From the NCBI GenBank assembly GCA_023248215.1, contig JAHFEW010000027.1:1-47664 (forward strand): a DNA stretch of 47,664 nt, written 5' to 3'. Below are positions 33,157-39,748 of this stretch, in pieces. Source of the stretch: Nitrospira sp. GTDB lineage: Bacteria; Nitrospirota; Nitrospiria; Nitrospirales; Nitrospiraceae. The notes under the pieces are model-generated. The model made no database searches. It had not been told where the DNA came from and saw only the letters and a list, made by a program, of their open reading frames with translations. Position numbers and translations under genes: made by a program. Numbering within the stretch: position 1 is the stretch's first letter; every line of letters begins with the position of its first letter.

Positions 33157-33423
33157 CTGGAGCGCGATTCTGAGACCATTCTTGGTGCGATCGACTTCAC
33201 GATGGAAGAGATCCAGCACCGGCATCACGAAATTCCGCGCGACCGGGACATTGTCCTCTACTGTTCCTGCCCGAACGAAGTCTCCAGCGCCAGGACCGCC
33301 CGGCTCCTGAAAAAGAAGGGCATTCACCGCATACGCCCGCCGGAAGGCGGCCTCGATGCCTGGCGCGAACGGAAGTTTCCGGTGGAGCGACACCTTTCGA
33401 AATCTTCAGTCGAGCCCAACTAG
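33157..33423 (+). pseudogene. 5'-truncated DedA-rhodanese paralogue (rhodanese part only)
   Basis: About 88 codons align almost without gaps to the last part of the DedA-rhodanese fusion at 29463: ETILGAIDFTMEEI, HRHHEIPRDRDIVLYC, SCPNEVSSARTARLLKKKG and LDAWRERKFPVERH. DNA differences are mostly at third positions, so it comes from a paralogue that was long under selection. The membrane part and the start of the rhodanese domain are missing. An internal ATG (33202) exists but has no Shine-Dalgarno. Confidence 0.75.
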
Positions 33424-33519
33424 ATGGAATCCGGTTCCTACAGTGCTCCCCTCACTCCATGCGGCTTGAGGTCGCTGAAAGATTCACGACTCCTCAATAA
33501 CTTGAATGGGAGAAATAAA

Positions 33520-33552
33520 ATGGGCTCCGCAGGTTCAACCTGCGGAGCCCAT
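33520..33552 (-). terminator. Strong terminator for the dCTP deaminase operon
   Basis: A perfect 16-bp stem (33520-33535 with 33537-33552) and one-base loop, with arms beginning ATGGGCTCCGC. On the minus strand it is followed by TTTTATTT. It lies about 30 bases beyond the stop of the 60-residue gene. Confidence 0.85.
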
Positions 33553-33583
33553 AGTTTGAAGCCAAATCTGAGGAGAAAGTGAG

Positions 33584-33766
33584 CTAGCCTTTTCTAACCG
33601 ACCCACTAGAACAGCTTTGTCCTCCTGACCCCTGACTTGAATCAACGCTCTGGCGTATTGTCTCCTTGGTTTCGTTGGTTTTCATCCAAGAAGGCCACTT
33701 ATCAACTTCCTGACGAACCTGCTCTAACCCCTCCTTTAGCGACCCTGTTTTAGATGGTTTACTCAT
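33584..33766 (-). CDS. Small protein downstream of the anti-phage dCTP deaminase
   Basis: A 60-residue protein that is polar and has no signal peptide. Its core SLKEGLEQVRQEVDKWPSWM contains a WPSW motif of a kind I recall in small proteins beside defence genes. The C-terminal 15 residues are Ser/Gly-rich. AGGGGGG precedes ATG 33766. It starts 16 bases after the deaminase stop and ends before the terminator at 33520, so it is the second gene of a two-gene operon. Function is unknown; a regulator or inhibitor of the deaminase is a reasonable hypothesis. Confidence 0.65.
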   Translation of the reverse strand: MSKPSKTGSLKEGLEQVRQEVDKWPSWMKTNETKETIRQSVDSSQGSGGQSCSSGSVRKG

Positions 33767-33782
33767 AGCATGCCCCCCTGTG

Positions 33783-35342
33783 CTATTGAACAAGATGAAG
33801 CCCTTTCTGCTCTCTAATTCTCTCAAAAAGAGCAACGGCATCTTTTTCTTTATAAAGATAGGATAGTACGGGTTGTGCGTATCTGGGAAGAGCGTGAGAC
33901 TTATCCCACGGAATCAAGCTTCCGTCAATACCCTTTCGTTCGTTTGCGGTAAACAGGTCCATATAACGAGTCGGAGCAATGCCTACAAACTGCTCAAATC
34001 GGACTTTGCGTGGTATTTCCTCGTGAGGATCAACAATGATTGAGTCCTTGTGAAAGTCTAGTGCCAAACTTTTCGGATATGGCTCTATGTAAGCTACTCT
34101 CTTAATGCCAGAAGCGACGATGTGCCGAGCGCAATCATGGCAGGGAAACGTAGTTGTGTACATCGTGGAATTCTTAACAGCAACACCACGTGACGCCGCG
34201 TCGAGTAGTGCTGCCATTTCAGCGTGCACACATCTGCCAAACTCTATAAGGCTCATCAACCGTGAGCTCTTAACCAATGGTAAGGCTTCCTTTACGAGAT
34301 CACCCGTGTCCACTTTTGCCTTTGCGTCGACGAACCACCCGTGTTTTTGTAGGCTCTCGAGTATCTCCGCGAACTGAACCCTTTTCATTTCATCACTGGT
34401 GTCCTTGCCATCCTTGTAATCCCGATGATCGTCCGGGCCAGGCCAATAGAGCCCCCCACCAAAATTTGGCACGTCATTGGTTCCAAGCGCGATGATGTCT
34501 CCATTATCGGTGGAGATGGCAGCACCTACTTGCCTTCCAAGGGCAGCTGATCGAAGGGCAGCACCTCGTGCGAGAGACATTCCATATTCATCCCGGGATG
34601 GAGTATAAATCTCCTCAGTGTTGTTGAAAATAAGCTCTATGAAGCGGGAGACAGCATCCTTCACATTGTTCTTATCTGTGACGTTAATGAACACATCAGC
34701 GAGTGGGAACGTCTCTCGAAGATTCTGACCCAACTTCTTGTCAGGCTCGGCTTGATCCAAATCCAAAATCTCTGTGGCAACCGAGCCGAATTTGGTAGCC
34801 GCTTGACCCGTTGAATGATGAGACGAGGCGATTTTCTTTGTGAAATCTCTTAACCGGGTATCATGCGGAGAATATGCGGCGAGTAAGTAAAAATTGGGCC
34901 CATATACATCACGCAGCAACTTAACTTCCTGAGGGTGCTTCAAGGACCTTAATACATAGGCGCATCGGGAAATGGGCTCATCCGAGTCATTGTTTGCACT
35001 CGAAGGTTTGCGATGTTTCTCTCTAATCACAGCGATTAATAGTCTGGCCAGTGCATCGCCCAACTCAAATGCCTCTCGAAATTCATCACCAGCTCGAATG
35101 TGAAATTTGTATCGGTCTTCTAGTGGCTTCTCTGGGAGGGTTTTCCAGCGCTCGAACAGATGAATTTGTTCAATGACATGGATCGATTTGTATTGATAGC
35201 TTACTTGGGAGAGGCTCTCAGCAAGAGCTTTGCTGAGCACATCAAGGTCGGCCCCCACAGCACCAACTAGTCCGAAAAACAGTTCAGGGTCTTTAGGCCC
35301 CGAAACCACTTTTTGAGTCTTCTTTTGAAGAGGTGTATCCAT
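33783..35342 (-). CDS. Anti-phage dCTP deaminase (DcdV/AvcD-type)
   Basis: A 519-residue two-domain protein of the family shown in Vibrio and E. coli to deplete deoxycytidine nucleotides during phage infection. The N-terminal domain has a P-loop-kinase-like fold with a divergent loop (FFGLVGAVGADLD, about residues 22-34, without the usual GK[ST]). The C-terminal cytidine/dCMP-deaminase domain carries the zinc site HAE (373-375) and PCHDC (400-404). Codon use is more A+T-rich than in neighbours, suggesting transfer. No Shine-Dalgarno precedes the ATG. In Vibrio an RNA upstream of the gene restrains the enzyme; here a membrane microprotein frame overlaps its start. Confidence 0.9.
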   Translation of the reverse strand: MDTPLQKKTQKVVSGPKDPELFFGLVGAVGADLDVLSKALAESLSQVSYQYKSIHVIEQIHLFERWKTLPEKPLEDRYKFHIRAGDEFREAFELGDALARLLIAVIREKHRKPSSANNDSDEPISRCAYVLRSLKHPQEVKLLRDVYGPNFYLLAAYSPHDTRLRDFTKKIASSHHSTGQAATKFGSVATEILDLDQAEPDKKLGQNLRETFPLADVFINVTDKNNVKDAVSRFIELIFNNTEEIYTPSRDEYGMSLARGAALRSAALGRQVGAAISTDNGDIIALGTNDVPNFGGGLYWPGPDDHRDYKDGKDTSDEMKRVQFAEILESLQKHGWFVDAKAKVDTGDLVKEALPLVKSSRLMSLIEFGRCVHAEMAALLDAASRGVAVKNSTMYTTTFPCHDCARHIVASGIKRVAYIEPYPKSLALDFHKDSIIVDPHEEIPRKVRFEQFVGIAPTRYMDLFTANERKGIDGSLIPWDKSHALPRYAQPVLSYLYKEKDAVALFERIREQKGLHLVQ

Positions 35343-35397
35343 ATCGAGCGATAAAAAGGATGACAGCCGCGATGATTATGGCGAAATCCAATATCAT
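35293..35397 (-). other. 34-codon membrane microprotein frame overlapping the deaminase start
   Basis: From ATG 35397 a frame encodes MILDFAIIIAAVILFIAR (a hydrophobic helix) followed by a polar tail ending KSGFGA and TAA at 35293. It overlaps the first 50 bases of the deaminase gene in another frame. There is no obvious Shine-Dalgarno. The membrane-helix-plus-basic-anchor pattern is convincing as a peptide, but translation is unproven. Confidence 0.3.
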
Positions 35398-35563
35398 TTA
35401 CATCACGAATTTAACAGAATTGCACACTTAGGATGAGGGAGATGCCAGTATTTGTGTTGGTTACGCCATGTCTGGTATCCCCTTGACCTGTGCTGTATGA
35501 TGAGCACCTAGGAAAGAGCACAGAGCTGATGGCGTATGGCCGATAGCCAAGCCGAAGATCTTG

Positions 35564-35683
35564 AGGATGTTCAAAAAGGTCTTGTGGCAAGGCCGCAGCA
35601 AGCGAAGGGGCGAGTCGTACTGTTTCTGTACGTCGAGCCTCGGAGCGAAGCGAGAACGCAGCCAGAAGCCTTTTTCAACATCC
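35564..35683. repeat. Long imperfect palindrome, family 1, copy 3 (inverted orientation)
   Basis: A 120-base element beginning AGGATGTTCAAAAAGGTC and ending TTTTTCAACATCC. Read on the other strand it follows copy 1 block by block (CGTTCTCGC, GAGGCTCGACGTAC, CTGCGGCCTTG). It ends eight bases before the first base of ssrA, so it occupies the place where the tmRNA promoter would be expected. Confidence 0.82.
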
Positions 35684-35691
35684 GACTGAAA

Positions 35692-36042
35692 GGGGGCGAC
35701 CGGTTTCGACGGGGATACTGATGCCATCGTCGCATGTCGAGCTCTCGGGGTCTCGTAAATCCTCCGGGAAAATGCAACTGCCAATCAAGAACTGGCACTC
35801 GCAGCTTAATTTAAGCTGAGACGTCGTTCCATCTGAGGCCCGCGGGGGTGGAATGGCGCGATGCAGCGGGCTGGTCCAACGTCGGTGCTCAGCGGCGGTG
35901 GATGAGACAATACTGTGCTAGCGGCGATTCTAAGCCTGCCGATAGGCGTGGGTCGTTGCGAAACTCAAAGAATCGGCTACACATGTAGACGCGATGAGCC
36001 GACGATCTTCGGACAGGGGTTCAACTCCCCTCGCCTCCACCA
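35692..36042 (+). ncRNA. ssrA: Transfer-messenger RNA (tmRNA)
   Basis: A one-piece 351-base tmRNA. The 5' GGGGGCGACCGGTTTCGACG is the universal start; its first eight bases pair with TCGCCTCC before the 3' ACCA (36039-36042, CCA encoded). The T-arm is GGGGTTCAACTCCCC. The tag frame resumes at GCA 35774 and encodes ATANQELALAA, ending in TAA at 35807-35809. Together with SmpB it rescues stalled ribosomes and tags nascent chains for proteolysis. The promoter is not obvious, because repeat copy 3 lies directly upstream. Confidence 0.97.
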
Positions 36043-36494
36043 AACAGAGCTCGCTCGACCCGGAGCCATTTATGATGGTTCCGGGCGACGGGATAAACCC
36101 CTTTAAGTGGTTGCTTCCTCTTCGCGCGACCCCGCGCCTCAATTGTGCGCGGGGATAGTTCTCCGCCTCACGTGAAGACAATTGAGTTTGCTTGGCCCGG
36201 AGCCATGACCAATGGTTCCGGGCGACGAGATCCACACCTCCAGTTTCTTCTCTCCCTCCACATCGCCTATCATCAGCCGGCTGCATAATCGTCGTTGCCT
36301 TCCGGAGGCCGGCGAAACGTGCCTCTGATGGGTCTCTCTGCGTTTTTTCCTGTGTTCTCTCACTCAGCTCTGTCGCTCTCTCGGGTCACCGGTCGAATTT
36401 GAATGCGTGGCCCCGGCTTCTGCTAGAAGAGCGTTCGGTCGGTCCTGTAGGGCAACGGTTGGTGTAACGATGTTCCATGACAAGGAGGGAGATG
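36043..36494. other. Intergenic region downstream of tmRNA with three hairpins
   Basis: No gene is supportable here. Besides the paired hairpins described separately, CCCCGCGC ... GCGCGGGG at 36130-36154 makes an eight-bp stem. A minus-strand frame across this region and tmRNA is a shadow. AAGGAGGGAG at the right edge belongs to the next gene. Confidence 0.5.
36059..36222. repeat. Pair of identical-stem hairpins 137 bases apart
   Basis: CCCGGAGCCAT and ATGGTTCCGGG form an 11-bp stem twice, at 36059-36085 (loop TTATG) and 36196-36222 (loop GACCA). Each is followed by CGACG and an A+G-rich end. The stems are identical while the loops differ. The first may act as the ssrA terminator, though no T-run follows. 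Confidence 0.7.
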
Positions 36495-37058
36495 ATGGGC
36501 AACGAATTGCTCGACAATCTCGGTCCGTTGGCTGCGCTTGCCGGTGTGTGGGAGGGAGATAAAGGAGAGGACGTGGCTCCCTCGGATGACAGGGGCACGG
36601 AACGCAACGCTTATCGCGAGCGGTTGACGTTCGAGCCGTTCGGCCCGGTGAACAACCATGAGCAACGGCTGTATGGCCTCAGATATTCGACGGTGGCCTG
36701 GCGGCTGGGCGAGGACGCGCCGTTTCACGAAGACACCGGCTACTGGCTCTGGGATGCGGCAGCCAAGCAGGTGCTCCGCTGTTTCGTCGTCCCGCGGGGA
36801 ATCACCGTGCTGGCGGGCGGCACCGTGGAGCCTGACGCCACGTCGTTCGAGCTCTCGGCGGAGGCAGGGTCTGATACGTATGGCATTTGCTCGAACAAGT
36901 TTTTGGATAGAGAGTTCAAGACCGTCCGGTATGAACTCACGGTGACCATGCACGGCCCCGACAGCTTTAGTTACAAGGAAGATACGCAGCTGAAAATGAA
37001 GGGGCGACAGGACCTGTTCCATCACACCGATGCCAATAGGGTGAGACGAGTCAAGTAG
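36495..37058 (+). CDS. Nitrobindin-like haem-binding beta-barrel protein
   Basis: A 187-residue protein resembling the THAP4/nitrobindin FABP-like barrel (formerly DUF1794). LAALAGVWEGDKGED matches the GxWxGxG-type first strand, and NHEQRLYGLRYSTVAWR, HEDTGYWLWDAAAKQVLRCF and PRGITVLAGG follow in order. Nitrobindins bind ferric haem and can isomerise peroxynitrite. ATG 36495 is best spaced from AAGGAGGGAG; ATGs at 36477 and 36492 are in frame. Haem binding is inferred, not shown. Confidence 0.75.
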   Translation: MGNELLDNLGPLAALAGVWEGDKGEDVAPSDDRGTERNAYRERLTFEPFGPVNNHEQRLYGLRYSTVAWRLGEDAPFHEDTGYWLWDAAAKQVLRCFVVPRGITVLAGGTVEPDATSFELSAEAGSDTYGICSNKFLDREFKTVRYELTVTMHGPDSFSYKEDTQLKMKGRQDLFHHTDANRVRRVK

Positions 37059-37230
37059 CGGTGCATGGAGATGCACGCTAAAATACTGAGCCGACATTGG
37101 CAGGGAGCTTGTCGGACCTGGTATAATGAAATGGAAGGGCTCGAAGACGCCTGGTCACGATACTGCGGACCATCCCGCTGCCAGATCCTGAGGGTCATCG
37201 GTCACCGCAATTTCAGGAAGGAGGACATCT

Positions 37231-37641
37231 ATGGGACGAACATTGTTTGCGATGGCAGGGTTGCTGCTGGTGACTGGTTGTGCAGGATTGGCGGAGACGA
37301 CAAGGACGGCGGTGATCCATGAGGTCAAATGTGAAGAGAATTTGACCCCCGCTGATTTGACGGTGCGAGTCGGTGACGAGGTGCGTTGGGTGAACCACCG
37401 CACACTTCCGGTACGGATCGATATTCCCGGTTTGAATAAGGACATGTTGAGCTGTGAGCGCGACTTTTCCAACTTTATGGGAATGGTCGGGGAAACCACC
37501 GAACTGTCAGCGGGCAAGAGTGTGAGCCTTTGTTTCAGCAAAGGCATGGTCATTAGCTACAATGCGCGCATGAAATCAGCCGTACCAGGCGGCATGGTAA
37601 TCCAGCCTGGGACTATTCGAGTCATCGGTCCCACCCAGTAA
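37231..37641 (+). CDS. Cupredoxin-like lipoprotein
   Basis: A 136-residue lipoprotein: the signal peptide ends in the lipobox LVTGC with C17 as acylation site. The mature part has the plastocyanin/cupredoxin-like strand pattern (LTVRVGDEVRWVNHRTLPVRIDIPG, then ELSAGKSVSLCFSKGMVISYNA). The classical His-Cys-His-Met copper set is not complete by eye, so it may be a metal-free cupredoxin fold. GGAAGGAGG precedes the ATG. It probably sits in the periplasm, anchored in a membrane. Confidence 0.75.
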   Translation: MGRTLFAMAGLLLVTGCAGLAETTRTAVIHEVKCEENLTPADLTVRVGDEVRWVNHRTLPVRIDIPGLNKDMLSCERDFSNFMGMVGETTELSAGKSVSLCFSKGMVISYNARMKSAVPGGMVIQPGTIRVIGPTQ

Positions 37642-37913
37642 CGTCGAGAGTCGGAGCGCGCCTGTGTGGCGCATCGGCATCTCTCCGTCAATCCTGCTCG
37701 CCCCGGAGTCGGCCACCTGGCTCCGGGGGAGGTGGTCGAAGTCTCCAGACTTGTCGCTCCCGTTGCAGCGACTGCCTCTTCCACATCTATCTCGCCGCAT
37801 AGGGGCGTTCCTCTTCACCACCGCGGCAAAATCGTTCCCGCGAGGGTCAACGCGATACCCATCAGGCAGAAACTCGTCACCGTCTCGTCGTGGCTTCGAA
37901 GGTGCAAGAGTCG

Positions 37914-39710
37914 TTACAGCACCGTCGTCCACGACGGACTGACGGCGAACGCGGCATTGATGAGGCCGACGTGAGAGTAGGCTTGGGGAAAGTTTCCGAG
38001 TTGGGTGCGAGTCGCGGGCACGAAGTGCTCGGAGAAGAGACCCAGATGGTTCGCGCCCGTCAGAACCTGGGCCATGATCCGTTGGGCCTCTGCCAGCCGC
38101 CCGAGTCGCGCCAGCGCCTGGACGACCCAGAAAGAACAGATGACAAAGCTGGATTGCGGCCGGCCGAAATCGTCGGTCCGCAGATACCGGAAATAGAACC
38201 CGGTATCTTTCCCGCCGGTTTGCACGGACAATTCCTGCGCGATGTGCTTCATCGTCGATTCACAAACGTCCCGGTTTGGAAAGCCAAGGATCGACGCCTG
38301 CGCCAGCGAGGCATCGTAGGTGTCGTCCTGCGGGCCGTTACGAAAGGCCCCGTCTTTCGTGGCATTCAGGAGCGCCTGTGCTGCACGCGCGCGGGCCGCG
38401 CCGACGTCAAATGTCAACGAGGGCAAAAATCCCGCCTGCTGCATGCGGTGTGCCCGGTCGAGCCCGGCCCAACACATCAAATTGGAAAACGAATGTTCCT
38501 GCCACCCGTTGCGAATCTCCCAGAGCCCCGCGTCCGGTTGCGCGATGGTCCGTTCGCAGAGACGGGCTAGATTGGCGACGAGCTGCTCCTGGTCTTTGGT
38601 CCGCAGGTCGTAGAAGCGGTTGTCGCAAAAGATCGGCGTCAGCGCCAGAACCAGCTCGCCATACACATCGTTCTGAATATGTTCCGCGGCTTGATTATGG
38701 CTGCGCACCGGCGCGCTCCCGCAGAAACCAGCCCAATTTCGGTGTTCGGTTTCCGGCAGCGGGAGATCTTGGCTCAGCGTATAGACCGGCGCCAGGCGTT
38801 CCCGGGAATGCTCGTGGGTATAGGCGATGTTGAGCAGGAACTTGAGAAAGCCCTCCATTTCTTCGAAGTGCCCGAGATTGTGGAAGGCCGTGAGGGAAAA
38901 ATACGCATCGCGCAGCCAGCAGTAGCGGTAGTCCCAATTCCGTGTGCCGCCTGGCTCCTCCGGAAGGCTGGTGGTCAAGGCGGCAAGGATGGCGCCGGTG
39001 TCTTCGTAACAATGGAGTTTGAGCGCCAGGGCCGAGCGAATGACCTCTTCCTGATGCAGCACCGGAATCGAACAATGTTTCACCCACATGCGCCAGTAGC
39101 GAGCCGTTTGATCGAGGAATTCGTGACTGACTTTCGCGAGATCATCTTCGATTCCCAGCCCCCACGTGAGTGCGAAGTACGTCTTCTCGGTGAGCGCGAA
39201 GGGCCGTTCCTCGTACAGATAGGTCAGCGGCATGTTGGTCAGAAGCCGGAGATACTCCCCGCGGATGTCGTAGCGGACGTGGCTGTTGCCCCGCATCCCG
39301 CGGGCAGACTCCTTGTCCCATCCCGTGACCGGTCGGCAGCTGACGCGGATCGATGGGGTGCCCGCCAACGGTTCGACGATGCGGAAGAGGGCGGCGGGAC
39401 GATAGGTACGACCGTACTGTTCGAAGCGCGGGCAGAAGTCCGTGATCTTGAAGCTGTCTCCCTTTGACGTGGACACCTCGGTCACGAGGATATTTGTATT
39501 AGGGAGGTAGCGCTGCGTCGTCTTGACTTGAGCGGAGCTGGTAGGGCTTGATATGGAAAAGTGGCCTCCGTCCGGATCGAGGAGGCGGCCGAAGACGGGA
39601 TCGCTATCCGGTCTGGGCAGGCAGAGCCAGTCGACCGATCCGCTTTCATGGATATGGGCGGAGACGTGGCAATTGCCGATGAGTCCGTAGGGGTACATGC
39701 CCCAGACCAT
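37914..39710 (-). CDS. Glycoside hydrolase family 15 protein (trehalase or glucoamylase-like)
   Basis: A 598-residue GH15 enzyme. The N-terminal beta domain starts with YPYGLIGNCHVSAHIHESGSVDWLCLPRPDSDPVF; the (alpha/alpha)6 barrel has RNWDYRYCWLRDAYFSL, the conserved GH15 substrate-site motif, and WEIRNGWQEHSFSNLMCWAGLDRA with probable catalytic glutamate. GH15 includes glucoamylases, glucodextranases and trehalases. Its position divergent from otsA-otsB, with only 38 bases between, favours trehalose hydrolysis. No signal peptide is present. ATG 39710 is uncertain; ATG 39698 is an alternative. Confidence 0.88.
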   Translation of the reverse strand: MVWGMYPYGLIGNCHVSAHIHESGSVDWLCLPRPDSDPVFGRLLDPDGGHFSISSPTSSAQVKTTQRYLPNTNILVTEVSTSKGDSFKITDFCPRFEQYGRTYRPAALFRIVEPLAGTPSIRVSCRPVTGWDKESARGMRGNSHVRYDIRGEYLRLLTNMPLTYLYEERPFALTEKTYFALTWGLGIEDDLAKVSHEFLDQTARYWRMWVKHCSIPVLHQEEVIRSALALKLHCYEDTGAILAALTTSLPEEPGGTRNWDYRYCWLRDAYFSLTAFHNLGHFEEMEGFLKFLLNIAYTHEHSRERLAPVYTLSQDLPLPETEHRNWAGFCGSAPVRSHNQAAEHIQNDVYGELVLALTPIFCDNRFYDLRTKDQEQLVANLARLCERTIAQPDAGLWEIRNGWQEHSFSNLMCWAGLDRAHRMQQAGFLPSLTFDVGAARARAAQALLNATKDGAFRNGPQDDTYDASLAQASILGFPNRDVCESTMKHIAQELSVQTGGKDTGFYFRYLRTDDFGRPQSSFVICSFWVVQALARLGRLAEAQRIMAQVLTGANHLGLFSEHFVPATRTQLGNFPQAYSHVGLINAAFAVSPSWTTVL

Positions 39711-39748
39711 AAGAGATTTCCCGCGCAAAGTAAACTGCAGGAGAAACC

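Noticed and set aside
33520-33552. T-arm-like GGTTCAACC in the hairpin as an att site derived from ssrA
   Set aside because: The similarity is limited to the short loop; the 3' end of ssrA is not repeated here and the hairpin is well explained as a terminator.
35930-36286. 118-codon minus-strand frame containing VEARGVEPLSEDR
   Set aside because: It is antisense to the tmRNA 3' end; the peptide comes from the complement of the T-arm and acceptor stem.
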